64,000 nucleotides of DNA from Bacteriovoracaceae bacterium (GCA_947450475.1 CANFVK010000006.1:116238-180237); one strand, 5' to 3'. Shown: positions 1 to 13,560, counted from the first letter of the stretch. The notes: generated by a model from the letters alone, not told the origin. A program made the numbers and translations.

Positions 1-1036
1 TTATCTTGTTGAGCTCAGGCTGAATCTGTTGCATTTTTTTCATACTCTTAAAAGATTTATACTGAAGTGGGAAAGTAATTAATCTAATGAGAATAGTTAA
101 TAGAATAATTGCAATTCCATAATTAGGTATAAATTTATGAATGAACTGCAAACCTCGCAAAATTGGAACCGCGAGAACTGCAAAGAAACCAAAATCTACC
201 GCTAAATGCAGATTGTCCCCTAGTCCTATCAAGGTATCATAATTTTTTTTGGTAAATACTAAATCTCCGTTAAAAGATTTAATTGGGGTAACAAGTTCTA
301 CAATCAATTGACCTTGTTCGCTTGTTTTATATTTTGCAGCAGCTTTATCTTTGAAAACAAGAGCGAACATATGATAGTTAAATTCAGTTCCAAACCATTT
401 TAAAATAGCATCTTCTTCTTTTTCCTTCGAAACCTCAATGTGTTTTACGTCTTTAGAATAGAGCAAGAACTGACGTACTTGGCCGTTATCTAGCTTCTTT
501 GCTGAAGCTGAAAAAATAAAACGTAATTTATAAGCTTTGTCAGAATTAAGAGAAAAATTAACTTTACCATTCTCTAAAATGGTTGCCAAAAAATTTACCC
601 CATAAATGTCATTTTTGCCTGAGAGTTTATTTGACCCAATCTTTTCCATTTGGAAGAAAAGATCTGTTGGACCGTAATCAGTGATAACCTGTATTTTAAA
701 AGGGGTAGCTGTATCAGTTAGAGAATTAAAATTAAAAACTGAGTTGGGATTTTTAAAATCAGTAACTGAAAGATCATTGTTTATAGAAAAATCATAATCT
801 GCATTTTTAAGATTATAACTAATAACTGTATTGGGTATCACTACTGGGGTTTGCGGATTTATGGCCGAATTTACTTGAGTAGTAGAGAGAGCGGGAGAAG
901 TTGTACCTTCAATTTTAGGCAAAACTTTTTCACCAACCGAAGATTGCTTTGGAGCAAAAAAATATTGCCAACCAAAAAGGACAATACCAGAAAGTAAAAC
1001 AGCAATAAACGCACGCTTTTGATCTGAATTTAACAT
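1..1036 (-). CDS. yidC: Membrane protein insertase YidC (3' end cut by window)
   Basis: Inserts and folds inner-membrane proteins with or without SecYEG. The reading frame starts at ATG 1036-1034 with MLNSDQKRAF and a first membrane helix (AVLLSGIVLFGWQYFF), followed by a long periplasmic domain of about 250 residues that is typical of Gram-negative YidC. The conserved C-terminal insertase domain begins near residue 300 (GLQFIHKFIPNYG, then RLITFPLQYKSFKSMKKMQ). The gene runs off the left edge, so the remaining helices are missing from view. It is the distal member of the leftward rpmH-rnpA-yidD-yidC unit that flanks the replication origin in many bacteria. Confidence 0.95.
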   Translation of the reverse strand, partial: MLNSDQKRAFIAVLLSGIVLFGWQYFFAPKQSSVGEKVLPKIEGTTSPALSTTQVNSAINPQTPVVIPNTVISYNLKNADYDFSINNDLSVTDFKNPNSVFNFNSLTDTATPFKIQVITDYGPTDLFFQMEKIGSNKLSGKNDIYGVNFLATILENGKVNFSLNSDKAYKLRFIFSASAKKLDNGQVRQFLLYSKDVKHIEVSKEKEEDAILKWFGTEFNYHMFALVFKDKAAAKYKTSEQGQLIVELVTPIKSFNGDLVFTKKNYDTLIGLGDNLHLAVDFGFFAVLAVPILRGLQFIHKFIPNYGIAIILLTILIRLITFPLQYKSFKSMKKMQQIQPELNKI

Positions 1037-1057
1037 GAGTAGAACTCCAAAAAAATA

Positions 1058-1273
1058 TTACTCCAATGGTACGGGATCATGCCCACCATCACAGAAAGGA
1101 TGACATCTTATAATACGACGGAATGAATACCATAATGCTCGCTGAATGGGAAACCTAACAAGGCATTCTTTTGAATATTCTGAACAACTAGGATAAAAAC
1201 GACATTTGGGTCCAAATAAAGGAGAAATAAAATATTGATAAAATTTTATTAGATAAATAAATAACATTCTCAT
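1058..1273 (-). CDS. yidD: Membrane protein insertion efficiency factor YidD
   Basis: Small 71-residue protein of the YidD family, a membrane-associated helper of YidC-dependent insertion. It shows the family signature of an amphipathic N-terminus (LIKFYQYFISPLFGPKCRFYPSCSEY), a conserved cysteine set (CRFYPSCSEY, then RCHPFCDGGHDPVP) and a short basic centre. It starts at ATG 1273, overlaps the end of rnpA by 4 nt (translational coupling) and ends 21 nt before yidC. Length is normal for the family. Confidence 0.93.
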   Translation of the reverse strand: MRMLFIYLIKFYQYFISPLFGPKCRFYPSCSEYSKECLVRFPIQRALWYSFRRIIRCHPFCDGGHDPVPLE

Positions 1274-1647
1274 GTTGAAGATCTTTGATTCTTTTCGAGA
1301 AATTGAAAAAATTCTAAGGTGTTTTTTATAAGTAATTGCTCTTTGTATTCTTGAGGTTCATTGGAAATGACCCGGCTCCAAGAGACTACAATTAAAATAT
1401 CAAAACCTAAAAACTTAAAATCAGATAGACGAAATGTCTCACGCAAAAGACGTTTAAATCGATTGCGAAAAGGAGCTTTGCCAATTTTTTTTGAAACGCT
1501 TAAACCTATTCGGGTTAAGTTGAATGGATTTTTCTTGTAATAAATAATAAAACTAGGCTTTTTGTATGAAAGCGAACCAACTTTTAAAGCAGAAAAATCA
1601 CTGGCCGAAAGTAAGCGAAATTTTTTTTCAAACCGACTATCGGCCAT
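1270..1647 (-). CDS. rnpA: Ribonuclease P protein component
   Basis: Basic protein subunit of RNase P, which removes 5' leaders of pre-tRNAs. The RNP-type motif (APFRNRFKRLLRETFR, about residues 57-72) is intact, and the N-terminus (RLLSASDFSAL) matches the family. I place the start at ATG 1647 (MADSRFEKK, 125 aa). An in-frame TTG six bases upstream, directly after the rpmH stop, is possible but gives only two more residues. It is co-transcribed with rpmH, as in most bacteria. Confidence 0.93.
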   Translation of the reverse strand: MADSRFEKKFRLLSASDFSALKVGSLSYKKPSFIIYYKKNPFNLTRIGLSVSKKIGKAPFRNRFKRLLRETFRLSDFKFLGFDILIVVSWSRVISNEPQEYKEQLLIKNTLEFFQFLEKNQRSST

Positions 1648-1653
1648 CGGCAA

Positions 1654-1806
1654 TTACTTAGTGCTTGAAGAAACTGTTAAACGAGCTCTACCTTTAGATC
1701 TACGAGCTTTTACAACATTTCTTCCGCCCGGACTTGCCATTCTTTTTAGAAATCCATGAACTTTAAGTCTTTTTAATTTTTTTGGTTGCCACGTTCTTTT
1801 GCTCAT
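1654..1806 (-). CDS. rpmH: 50S ribosomal protein L34
   Basis: A 50-residue, very basic protein read on the minus strand from ATG 1806 to TAA 1654. It starts [18 protein letters not shown] and continues [18 protein letters not shown], the universal L34 signature. It heads the rpmH-rnpA-yidD-yidC operon divergently from dnaA. A strong promoter-like sequence lies about 46 nt upstream, and AAGAGG precedes the start by about 7 nt. Confidence 0.95.
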   Translation of the reverse strand: MSKRTWQPKKLKRLKVHGFLKRMASPGGRNVVKARRSKGRARLTVSSSTK

Positions 1807-1851
1807 TCAGCTATCCTCTTAAAACAACAATAAATAAAATGAAGAGATACG

Positions 1852-1878
1852 ATTATATTTTCTTTTTTGAAAGGTCAA
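1852..1878 (-). promoter_or_regulatory. Candidate sigma-70-type promoter of rpmH operon
   Basis: On the minus strand TTGACC (1878-1873) and a perfect TATAAT (1857-1852) are separated by 15 nt, shorter than the preferred 17. The likely start site is near 1845, giving a leader of about 40 nt before rpmH. No equally good promoter was seen for dnaA in the same gap. Confidence 0.5.
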
Positions 1879-1997
1879 TGATAAACTGGTGCGTCAATTG
1901 TAAGAAAATGTGAAATTCTGTTTTATTGCTATTAAGTTTTGGCCCTGCTAAATCTTTGACCTCACAATTTACGGCACACTTTTGGGAGAATAAGTTA

Positions 1998-3539
1998 ATG
2001 GCTAATGATTTTCCATTTGATCATTTTTTAAAAATCGGAAATAAGTCAAATATAAGCACAGACTTAGCTCCACTTACAAATCAATCCGCTCCTGGTAACG
2101 ATATAATGAATTCTTCTTCATTCGAACAGGAAGAACTAAACAATATTAATAATGAAGTCTTAACTCATTTAAAAGCGATACTTCCAGAAATAAAATTTAA
2201 AACTTATTTCGAACATAACTTAGAGCTTAAATCAATTGATGAAGGGAAAATAACATTTGAAGTCAAAACATCTTTTATAAAAAAATCAGTTGATCAATAC
2301 AAAGACGAGATCTGTTTATCACTTAGAAATGTCTTGGGATCTGACTATGAAGTCGTTATTGAGAGCAAAGACCTAACAGGACCTGTAAATACTAAAAATC
2401 AAGCTCCTAAAAGCATAAACGAGATAAAGTTTACGCTTGACCTGACACCAACAAAAGAAGACCAAATAGCTAAAGTCCAATCACAATATATTGATCACAT
2501 TGCACCCAATCAAACTGGAATTTCCATCGATCGACAAAAAACATTTGATAATTTTATCGTCGGTCCAAATAACAATATGGCCCAAGCCGTTTCAAAAGCG
2601 GTGGCAGAGACGCCAGGAAAAAATGGTAAATACCCATCCTTATACATTCATAGCAATTCAGGATTAGGTAAAACCCACTTATTACATGCAGTTGCCAATG
2701 AAATATTTGAAAAACATCCAAGTTTAACTGTTTGCCTTACAACAGCTAGAGATTTTATGGACGAAATGATTTCGTTAATGAAAGTTAACAAAATCAATGA
2801 ATTTGTAAAAAAATACACAGAAAAAATTGATGTACTCATGATTGATGATATTCATGAATTAAAGAACAAAGAAGGAACTCAGGATCAATTTTTTCACGTT
2901 TTTAATGAAATGTATCATAAAGGAAAACAATTAATTTTCACTTCAGATAAACGACCAAATGAAATAACTGGAATACCAGAAAGAATTAAATCAAGATTTC
3001 AAGGTGGACTGGTTGTAGATATTCAAATCCCTGATCTTGAAACCAGAATAGCTATTTTAAGAAGAAAAATGGAAGACATAGATCTTTATGTAAATGAAGA
3101 AATACTAACGCTCATTGCTTCTAGAATTAAAACCAATATAAGAGAGTTAGAAGGTTCTCTCGTGCGTTTAAAAGCTGTATCAGAGCTAATGAATGTAGAA
3201 ATTGAGATTAACCTAGTAAGAGAACAATTAAAATTAACAAACAGTGAGCCTGAAAAAGAAATCACCATAGAGTTAATCACAAAAGCAGCAGCTCAGTATT
3301 ACCGTATACCAGTACCAGATTTAAAATCTAAAGGAAGAAGCCAGGATATAACCAAAGCCCGCCACGTGGCCATGTATCTTTGCCGCAAAATCGCTAATGC
3401 AAAATTGCAAGATATTGCAGATTATTTTGGAGGAAGAGATCACACCTCCGTCATGCATGCAGTTGATGCCATTTCTACAAAAGTTAAAAACGATTCTCAA
3501 TTATCACTTGATATAAATACCATTGAATCAAATCTCTAA
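1998..3539 (+). CDS. dnaA: Chromosomal replication initiator DnaA
   Basis: AAA+ initiator that binds DnaA boxes and opens oriC. Chosen start is ATG 1998 (MANDFPFDHF, 513 aa), because GGGAGA lies 8-9 nt upstream; the open frame extends 24 codons further without a comparable ribosome site. Visible domains are an N-terminal domain I (EVLTHLKAILPEIKFKTYF), a linker, Walker A SGLGKTHLLHAV near residue 220, Walker B MIDDIHEL near 281, and the domain IV DNA-binding helix RDHTSVMHAVDAI near 480. In front of domain I there is an unusual extension of about 45 residues. Probable oriC follows directly downstream. Confidence 0.97.
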   Translation: MANDFPFDHFLKIGNKSNISTDLAPLTNQSAPGNDIMNSSSFEQEELNNINNEVLTHLKAILPEIKFKTYFEHNLELKSIDEGKITFEVKTSFIKKSVDQYKDEICLSLRNVLGSDYEVVIESKDLTGPVNTKNQAPKSINEIKFTLDLTPTKEDQIAKVQSQYIDHIAPNQTGISIDRQKTFDNFIVGPNNNMAQAVSKAVAETPGKNGKYPSLYIHSNSGLGKTHLLHAVANEIFEKHPSLTVCLTTARDFMDEMISLMKVNKINEFVKKYTEKIDVLMIDDIHELKNKEGTQDQFFHVFNEMYHKGKQLIFTSDKRPNEITGIPERIKSRFQGGLVVDIQIPDLETRIAILRRKMEDIDLYVNEEILTLIASRIKTNIRELEGSLVRLKAVSELMNVEIEINLVREQLKLTNSEPEKEITIELITKAAAQYYRIPVPDLKSKGRSQDITKARHVAMYLCRKIANAKLQDIADYFGGRDHTSVMHAVDAISTKVKNDSQLSLDINTIESNL

Positions 3540-3562
3540 AATCTACTAAATATTATCAAAAA

Positions 3563-3618
3563 TTATTCACAAAACAGATGCAGTAAAGTAATGAGTTATC
3601 CACAAAAAAGGTGGATAA
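3563..3618 (+). promoter_or_regulatory. DnaA-box cluster, dnaA-proximal
   Basis: Contains TTATTCACA (3563-3571), perfect TTATCCACA (3596-3604) and, on the opposite strand, a TTATCCACC equivalent (3610-3618). The last two form an inverted pair 5 nt apart. Further weaker boxes follow at 3675-3683 and 3689-3697. Confidence 0.7.
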
Positions 3619-3926
3619 TTCATTTAATTTAGCCCCAAAAATTAATCAATGAAATATTTAAACAAAATTATCAATAATTCACAAAAAATAATCCACAATG
3701 TGAACAAGAAAGTGGAAAACTTTAAATTAAGAAAGTAAAAAAAGTCCCAAAAAAGCAATCTTAGAAGTTATGTGAAAAGGCCGTGGGAATAACGTGATCA
3801 AATAAGAGATTAAACCAGTATAAAAAAAGAATATACGGCCCTAATCCAATAATAGATCCAAAGTTGTTCTCTATTATAAAGGTTCTAATTTTTGTTAACT
3901 AATTAAAAACAAGAAGCTTTCTAGGT

Positions 3927-3984
3927 TTATCCACTTTTCCACAGTGTAATAAGAAAAGTATTAATAATAATAAATAATATATAG
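3927..3984 (+). promoter_or_regulatory. DnaA-box pair next to AT-rich unwinding-type tract
   Basis: Two overlapping one-mismatch boxes, TTATCCACT (3927-3935) and TTTTCCACA (3935-3943), are followed 14-40 nt later by an almost pure A/T stretch (3957-3984) holding four consecutive TAA triplets. This layout resembles the box-plus-DnaA-trio arrangement of bacterial unwinding regions. That reading is inference. Confidence 0.5.
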
Positions 3985-4087
3985 GCAAAGATGACCTTAA
4001 ATTTTTAAACTTATCTCAGCTCTTCAAGCTTGCAAACATTTCTCGATAACGATAGAACAAAGGTCAAATAAAATTATAGGAAAAAAT

Positions 4088-5203
4088 ATGCTCGTTAAAA
4101 TATCTGTAGCGGATCTAAAAGATTCTCTTAATAAAATATTAAGTGTTGTAGACAAAAAAAATACCAGATTAATACTAAATTTTATTCAAATCCAAGCAGT
4201 AGAAAATAAAATAGAAATGACTGCAACCGACCTAGAGGTATCAGCAAAAATAACAACGACCTGCTTAGTGGAAAAACCAGGCACATTTTGTGTAAATGCT
4301 AAAAATATATTTGATATTGTGAAAGAACTTCCAGACAAAGAATTAACCATTGAACTTACTGAAGGATCAAATAGCCTTAAATTATCTTGTGATAATATTA
4401 ATTTCACTTTGCTTATTTATACAAGTGAAGAATTCCCGCATCTTCAATTTAGCACAAATGGAAACGAGTTTGTTTTGAATTCAAATAAAATTTTAGAAAT
4501 TATAAACAAAACATCTCATGCCATTTCAAATGATGAAACTAGGCTATTTCTAAATGGTATATACTTACAAGAAGTCGATGGTAAGTTGCGATCAGTAGCT
4601 ACAGATGGGTATAGATTAGCATTAGTAGAAACTGAATTAGACAATAAGGCAATTGAAGCACTGATTAATGGGATAATTATTCCTAAAAAGGGTGTTTTGG
4701 AACTTAAAAAAATTGCAGAAACATATCCAGAACAAAAAATAGGAATATCGGTCGATGAATCATTTATTTATTTAAATGCAAATAACACTTACCTTCTAGC
4801 AATTAGATTAATTGCTAAAGAATATTTAAAATATCAGGCAGTAATACCTAAAAAAAGCTCGTTTTACGCCGATGTTGAAAAAAATGCCATTATGAACGCT
4901 GTTAAGAGAATTAAGATAATGGCTAATGAGAGATCAAATGGTGTTAAATTAATTTTAAATGAAAACGAAATGGTCGTAGCAGCAAATCATCCTTCACTTG
5001 GTGAAGCACAGGAAAAAATACAGATAAATTATTCTGGTAAAAATTTTGAAATCGGTTTTAATGCTAAATTTTTAATTGAAGCACTCTCTATTTTTGCAGA
5101 TGAAGAAGTTAGAATGGAATTTAATAATGAATTAAGTCCAGTAGCTATAAAATCAGCAAAAAATCATAACTATCTATGCATTGTTATGCCACTAAAGCTT
5201 TAA
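4088..5203 (+). CDS. dnaN: DNA polymerase III beta subunit (sliding clamp)
   Basis: The ring-shaped processivity clamp of the replicase. The 371-residue length fits three clamp domains, with the family features FLNGIYLQ and SVATDGYRLALVE in the middle and the C-terminal tail ending VMPLKL, as in most clamps. ATG 4088 follows TATAGG at an 8-nt spacing. It sits between oriC and recF, with 6 nt before recF, and is probably the first gene of a dnaN-recF-gyrB-gyrA transcript. Confidence 0.96.
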   Translation: MLVKISVADLKDSLNKILSVVDKKNTRLILNFIQIQAVENKIEMTATDLEVSAKITTTCLVEKPGTFCVNAKNIFDIVKELPDKELTIELTEGSNSLKLSCDNINFTLLIYTSEEFPHLQFSTNGNEFVLNSNKILEIINKTSHAISNDETRLFLNGIYLQEVDGKLRSVATDGYRLALVETELDNKAIEALINGIIIPKKGVLELKKIAETYPEQKIGISVDESFIYLNANNTYLLAIRLIAKEYLKYQAVIPKKSSFYADVEKNAIMNAVKRIKIMANERSNGVKLILNENEMVVAANHPSLGEAQEKIQINYSGKNFEIGFNAKFLIEALSIFADEEVRMEFNNELSPVAIKSAKNHNYLCIVMPLKL

Positions 5204-5209
5204 GATTAC

Positions 5210-8831
<3,622 letters not shown>

Positions 8832-8850
8832 GAATTAAGGAAGATAAAAT

Positions 8851-11349
8851 ATGTCAGATGAAAGCAATTCTCCTATAAATCACGGAAACATCACTCCAGT
8901 CATCATTCAAGATGAAATGAAAAATTGTTACCTAGATTATGCTATGTCAGTTATTGTCGGGCGAGCCTTGCCAGATGTTAGAGATGGTATGAAGCCAGTT
9001 CATCGCAGAGTTTTGTTTGCGATGGATAGTTTGAATAATTATCACAATAAACCATTTTTAAAATCGGCCAGAGTGGTCGGTGATATCATTGGTAAGTACC
9101 ACCCTCATGGTGATTCAGCAGTCTATGGTGCTATCGTACGCTTGGCTCAAGATTTTTCTATGCGCTATCCACTTGTAGATGGACAAGGAAATTTTGGTTC
9201 AATTGATGGCGATAATGCTGCAGCGATGAGGTACACCGAAATCCGTATGAAAAAACTTACGGAAGAGATGATGGCCGACTTACAAAAGGAAACTGTTGAT
9301 TGGCAACCGAACTATGACGACTCATTAATAGAGCCCAAAGTCCTTCCAACTAAAGTTCCAAATCTACTCATAAATGGTTCTTCAGGTATTGCTGTTGGGA
9401 TGGCAACCAATATTCCTCCACATAATTTGTCAGAGGTAATGAACGGCTTATTATTGCTCATTGATAATCCTACTGGAACAAGCATTGATGATTTAATGAA
9501 GGTAATACCTGGACCGGATTTCCCAACGGCAGGCGCCATTCACGGAACTGAAGGAATTCGATCTGCCTATCATACTGGTAGAGGTGTTTTACAAATTCGT
9601 GCAAAGTTAGATGTCGAACATAATGCTAAAAAAGATCGCGACAGCATAGTAATCACAGAACTTCCTTACCAGGTTAACAAAGCTAAGCTGATTGAGAGAA
9701 TAGCTGAGCTAGTCAACGAAAAAGAAATTACTGGAATTTCTGATCTTCGAGATGAGTCTTCTCGCGAAGGAATAAGAGTTGTAATTGATCTAAAAAAAGG
9801 TGAAATCGCTACAGTTATTATTAATAAACTTTATAAGTCGACCGCCCTTCAAAGTTCGTTTGGTATTATATTTTTATCAATAGTAAATGGATCTCCACGA
9901 GTTTTAAATCTTAAAGAACAACTTTTATTTTTTATAGATCATAGAAGAGAAATTGTTATAAGAAGAACCGTTTTTGAGCTTAAGAAAGCTAAAGAGCGCG
10001 CTCACATTCTTGAAGGATTAAAAGTCGCAGTTGATAACATTGACGAAATTGTTGAGCTTGTAAAAAAATCTGAAGGTCCATTACAGGCTAAGACTAAATT
10101 GATGAGTGAATACAAACTATCTGAAATTCAGGCTCAGGCGATTTTAGATATGCGGCTACAGCGCTTAACAGGTCTAGAGCGCGATAAAATTATAAAAGAC
10201 TACAACGATATAATGAAAGAAATAGCTAGATTAGAAGGAATCTTGAGCAGTGATGAATTGATTACTGGTATCATTCGAGCTGAGTTCCAAGAAATTCTTG
10301 AAAATTTTGGAGATAAACGCCGAACTGAAATTGTTGCCAAAGCTGATGAAATCAATATGGAAGATTTGGTTAAGCAAGAAGAAGTCATAGTAACAATTAC
10401 TCATAAGGGTTATGTGAAACGAATGGCGATGGATACTTACCGTACTCAAAAAAGAGGGGGAACGGGAGTAAAAGGAGCTGATGGCGCCGATGATGATTTT
10501 TACACTTCTATCTTTACAGCTAACACGCACTCTACTCTTTTTATTTTCACAAACAAAGGCCAAGTTTTTTCTTTAAAGGTTTACAATATTCCAGAAGGAA
10601 ATCGAACCACTAAGGGCAGAAATATAGTTAACCTTATTCAAGTCCCACCAGGAGAAACGGTTAAGAAAATCCTGTGTGTACCGGCCGAAACTGAAGGGAA
10701 ATTCCTTATGATTGCAACGGCTAAAGGGATTGTGAAAAAATCAGAACTCGATGAATATAAAAACATCCGTCAATCTGGTTTAACTGCAATTAAAATTATA
10801 GAAGGAGATGAACTTCTTTCAGTTAGAATTACAGATGGTAGCAAGGATGTACTACTATGCTCATCTTCTGGAAAAATTATTAGATTTGCTGAGACGGATT
10901 GTCGACCGTTGGGAAGAGTTTCTCAAGGAGTAAAAGGCATTGAGTTAACAGATGAAGAAAAAATTATTGGTATGGAGATCATTGATGATTCAGTTGAAAT
11001 CCTTTCAGTAACAGAACATGGATATGGAAAGAGAACCAGCGTCTCAGAATACAGAAGACAATCTCGTGGAGGGAAAGGAATCCTGGCGATGAGATTAACT
11101 GAAAAAAATGGTGATATCATAGATATTAAGCCTGTGACAGATAAAGATGACCTGATGATCATATCTGACAAGGGGCAGGTCATTCGTACCAAAATCTCTG
11201 GTATTTCTTTGATGGGAAGAACGACTCAAGGAGTTCGACTTATTAAATTGAAAGAAGGTGAGTCTGTTGTTGCTGTTGAAAAGATAATTGACCCTGATGA
11301 AGAAATTGAGGCAACAGTTGCAAGTAATGAAACAAGTCAATCAGAATAA
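8851..11349 (+). CDS. gyrA: DNA gyrase subunit A
   Basis: DNA-cleaving subunit. The catalytic tyrosine is Tyr128 in [10 protein letters not shown], preceded by the quinolone-region signature [10 protein letters not shown]. The GyrA-box needed for wrapping is [10 protein letters not shown] in the C-terminal beta-pinwheel. Six pinwheel blades can be traced by repeated GYVKR / GQVFSLK / GIVKKSE / GKIIRFAE / GYGKRTS / GQVIRTK elements. At 832 aa it has a short acidic tail. It lies 19 nt after gyrB, and its 3' end overlaps the start of the next gene by 23 nt. Confidence 0.97.
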   Translation: MSDESNSPINHGNITPVIIQDEMKNCYLDYAMSVIVGRALPDVRDGMKPVHRRVLFAMDSLNNYHNKPFLKSARVVGDIIGKYHPHGDSAVYGAIVRLAQDFSMRYPLVDGQGNFGSIDGDNAAAMRYTEIRMKKLTEEMMADLQKETVDWQPNYDDSLIEPKVLPTKVPNLLINGSSGIAVGMATNIPPHNLSEVMNGLLLLIDNPTGTSIDDLMKVIPGPDFPTAGAIHGTEGIRSAYHTGRGVLQIRAKLDVEHNAKKDRDSIVITELPYQVNKAKLIERIAELVNEKEITGISDLRDESSREGIRVVIDLKKGEIATVIINKLYKSTALQSSFGIIFLSIVNGSPRVLNLKEQLLFFIDHRREIVIRRTVFELKKAKERAHILEGLKVAVDNIDEIVELVKKSEGPLQAKTKLMSEYKLSEIQAQAILDMRLQRLTGLERDKIIKDYNDIMKEIARLEGILSSDELITGIIRAEFQEILENFGDKRRTEIVAKADEINMEDLVKQEEVIVTITHKGYVKRMAMDTYRTQKRGGTGVKGADGADDDFYTSIFTANTHSTLFIFTNKGQVFSLKVYNIPEGNRTTKGRNIVNLIQVPPGETVKKILCVPAETEGKFLMIATAKGIVKKSELDEYKNIRQSGLTAIKIIEGDELLSVRITDGSKDVLLCSSSGKIIRFAETDCRPLGRVSQGVKGIELTDEEKIIGMEIIDDSVEILSVTEHGYGKRTSVSEYRRQSRGGKGILAMRLTEKNGDIIDIKPVTDKDDLMIISDKGQVIRTKISGISLMGRTTQGVRLIKLKEGESVVAVEKIIDPDEEIEATVASNETSQSE

Positions 11350-12139
11350 AATTTTCATGGCGGTCACAGTATTTTGTGTGACTGCCATGCTTTTTTCTTC
11401 TTGTGATTTTACTCCGCCAATTAATAGAAAAATAATTGATGCTCAAAACTATATTTCAGACCAAAAATATAATAAAGCAGCATTTCTTTATGAAGATATC
11501 TTAAAAAGTAATCCCGGACCGGATTTGCGAATAAAAGTATGTTATCAGCTTGGTGAATTGTACTCTATTTATTTAGGTCAATACAAAAAAGCAGTCTATT
11601 ACTATAATGAAGTAAAAGATTTAACGGAAGACCCTTTGTGGCTTATAAAAACCGAAGAAAAACTAGCAGAAATAAATTTCAATTATCGAAAAGATTATCG
11701 GGATTCAATTAAAAACTACACAAGGCTTTCAGAATTTACGCCAAAATTAAAAAAATATGACTATTTTCAACTACAAATTGCTCTTTCCTACTATTATTTA
11801 AACGATACTGAAAATGCTGTTAAGCAACTGTTAAAAATTCAATCAGACACAAATCACGAATTTTTTATAAGATCATTTTATTACTTAGGACTTATATATT
11901 TTGAAAAAAAAGAGTACAACAAGGCCCTTTTTGTTTGGTCAGAATATTTAAAGAGAGAAACAAAAAAAGAAAATATTGTTCAGGCTAAATTTTTGGTAGC
12001 AAACATATACGAGTCAACTGAGAATTTAAAAATGGCTTATGATATTTATTACTCTATTGCAGATGATTATCCAAATCCTAAAGTAATTGAAAATAGATTA
12101 ACTTCTCTTTATGGAAGAAGGGTCTCTCGGAGAAGATAG
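11327..12139 (+). CDS. TPR-type lipoprotein
   Basis: A 270-residue protein, starting at ATG 11327 inside the gyrA end. It has a signal peptide and a lipobox-like LFSSC (Cys about residue 26), so it is probably a lipid-anchored periplasmic or outer-membrane protein. The remainder is a chain of helical pairs with aromatic TPR spacing ([53 protein letters not shown]). It resembles BamD/YbgF-type TPR lipoproteins in layout, but I see no specific BamD signature. It is translationally coupled to gyrA and precedes the F0 ATP synthase genes. The exact role is unknown. Confidence 0.8.
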   Translation: MKQVNQNKIFMAVTVFCVTAMLFSSCDFTPPINRKIIDAQNYISDQKYNKAAFLYEDILKSNPGPDLRIKVCYQLGELYSIYLGQYKKAVYYYNEVKDLTEDPLWLIKTEEKLAEINFNYRKDYRDSIKNYTRLSEFTPKLKKYDYFQLQIALSYYYLNDTENAVKQLLKIQSDTNHEFFIRSFYYLGLIYFEKKEYNKALFVWSEYLKRETKKENIVQAKFLVANIYESTENLKMAYDIYYSIADDYPNPKVIENRLTSLYGRRVSRRR

Positions 12140-12143
12140 TCAT

Positions 12144-12338
12144 ATGAATCAGAAATGGTTAAAAATTTTAGCGGTAGCGACAAGTTTGCCCTCAACGATC
12201 TTTTTTTCAGTTTGGGGATCTATGCAATTAGCTAAAATGAATGTGCTAACTCAGACCCAAGCCGTTTTGCTTTTTTTGACCATTATTATTGGGATGCTTG
12301 TTTTAATTGTTTATTACGCTTATGGCCGAAAAAATTAA
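12144..12338 (+). CDS. AtpZ/AtpI-like small membrane protein
   Basis: 64 residues with two hydrophobic helices (LAVATSLPSTIFFSVWG and AVLLFLTIIIGMLVLIVYYA). ATG 12144 is preferred over the upstream in-frame start at 12111 because GGAGAAG lies about 9 nt upstream. Position, just before an AtpI-like gene, atpB and atpE, suggests the AtpZ-type accessory protein of F0 assembly. Sequence similarity by eye is weak, so the assignment rests mainly on size, topology and context. It overlaps the next gene by 17 nt. Confidence 0.55.
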   Translation: MNQKWLKILAVATSLPSTIFFSVWGSMQLAKMNVLTQTQAVLLFLTIIIGMLVLIVYYAYGRKN

Positions 12339-12687
12339 TCTAACTAAATATTTTTTATTCTGCCTTATATTGGTTGTATTGTCTTGCTTTGTGCTGCAGT
12401 CAATATCAGAGATGTATATTGTAATTTTGGTTGTGATAGCTACAAGCGTCAACCATTGGATCTTGGTTCATATCATTCGTCAATTATCCCAACAGGCAGC
12501 AGGTGGCTTAATAAAAAATAAAAAGTGGTTACCATTTTTGATAATAGTTAAACTTTTTTTGGTAGTTGGCGCCTTAACTTTTGGTGTACAAATTATGGGA
12601 AAAAGGATATTAATTCCCCTGTTAATTTATGTATTACAAATAGTTGTCCTCTACTTGAGCTTCGAAAAAAAGCCGATTGTAGAATAA
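12322..12687 (+). CDS. atpI: ATP synthase protein I-like (AtpI)
   Basis: A 121-residue protein with four predicted membrane helices (YFLFCLILVVLSCFVL, YIVILVVIATSVNHWIL, LPFLIIVKLFLVVGAL, ILIPLLIYVLQIVVLYL). This is the topology of AtpI, which assists c-ring assembly. ATG 12322 (MAEKINLTK) is chosen; an in-frame ATG at 12307 would lie deeper in the preceding gene. It is directly upstream of atpB (12 nt). AtpI proteins are poorly conserved, so the call is contextual. Confidence 0.6.
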   Translation: MAEKINLTKYFLFCLILVVLSCFVLQSISEMYIVILVVIATSVNHWILVHIIRQLSQQAAGGLIKNKKWLPFLIIVKLFLVVGALTFGVQIMGKRILIPLLIYVLQIVVLYLSFEKKPIVE

Positions 12688-12699
12688 GGAAATTAGTAT

Positions 12700-13521
12700 A
12701 TGAAAAAGATTTTTGCATTAACTTTTTTAACTTCAATGGCTTTTGCAGTAACGACTGAAGCGTCTGCCAATGAAGGTTTCACGTGGCTGTCATTACTTGC
12801 TAAGAATTCTGGAATTGAAGCAAGCTTTCACCATTTGGGAATTCATCACTTTGAACACGTTCTAACTTTTGCTCTAGTTGCTATCATTTTATTGATTGCT
12901 GCAATCATTTATCGAAAACAAACAGCCAATTTTGATGCATCGGTTGTTCCAGACAAGGGTATCACTTTTAAAAATGTTGTAGAAATGTATGGATCTTTCA
13001 TTATGGCCCAGTGTCGGTCAGTGCTTGGAGAAAAAGAAGCTCCTAAGTACTTTTCTTTTGTTGCAACTATTTTCATTCTCATTTTTTTATCAAATGCCAT
13101 TGGGCTTATTCCAGGTTTTTTACCGCCAACTGAATCTATAAATACAACTTTGGCCTTGGGGTTATTTTCGTTTATTTATTTCAATGCAAAAGGAATTATT
13201 GAAGTAGGTTTCTTAAATTATCTTAAACATTTTGCTGGCCCATTGTGGTATATGTCTATTTTGATTTTTCCGATTGAAATTATTTCCATCTGTATCAGGC
13301 CAGTTTCATTAGCACTTCGCCTTTATGGTAATATGTACGGTGACCATATGGTTCTAGGAACATTTTCAGGCCTAGTTCCTATTGGTGTGCCTGTCATCTT
13401 TATGTTGCTTGGCTTATTGGTTGCTTTTGTACAAGCTTATGTCTTTATTATGCTTTCAATGGTCTACGTTAGTTTGGCTACTGCTCACCACGATCATGGT
13501 GAACATGCAGCTCATCACTAA
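12700..13521 (+). CDS. atpB: F0F1 ATP synthase subunit a
   Basis: Stator subunit forming the proton or sodium half-channels against the c-ring. The essential arginine lies in SLALRLYGNMYGDHMV, and the C-terminal helix has the conserved QAYVFIMLSMVYVS. The protein is 273 aa and begins with a signal-like segment (MKKIFALTFLTSMAFAVTTEASA) before the first true helix. It ends in a His-rich tail (HHDHGEHAAHH). Ribosome site AAGGAAATT precedes ATG 12700. It is followed 39 nt later by atpE; F1 genes are not nearby. Confidence 0.95.
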   Translation: MKKIFALTFLTSMAFAVTTEASANEGFTWLSLLAKNSGIEASFHHLGIHHFEHVLTFALVAIILLIAAIIYRKQTANFDASVVPDKGITFKNVVEMYGSFIMAQCRSVLGEKEAPKYFSFVATIFILIFLSNAIGLIPGFLPPTESINTTLALGLFSFIYFNAKGIIEVGFLNYLKHFAGPLWYMSILIFPIEIISICIRPVSLALRLYGNMYGDHMVLGTFSGLVPIGVPVIFMLLGLLVAFVQAYVFIMLSMVYVSLATAHHDHGEHAAHH

Positions 13522-13560
13522 GGGAAACCATAATATTAACGTTTTTTAGGAGTCACTTTT

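Larger units (their letters stand above)
3540..4087 (+). other. oriC: Probable chromosomal replication origin (oriC)
   Basis: The 548-bp non-coding gap between dnaA and dnaN has no credible ORF and is strongly AT-rich. It contains one perfect DnaA box (TTATCCACA at 3596-3604). Single-mismatch boxes lie at 3563-3571, 3610-3618 (reverse), 3689-3697, 3927-3935 and 3935-3943. An AT tract with TAA repeats follows at 3957-3984. The strand switch of genes at dnaA (yidC-rpmH leftward, dnaA onward rightward) agrees with an origin here. Origin function is inferred from box density and gene context. Confidence 0.75.

Noticed and set aside
3779..3840. GGCCGT / ACGGCC inverted pair in the origin region
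   Set aside because: Six-base arms separated by 50 nt are expected by chance and have no supporting structure.
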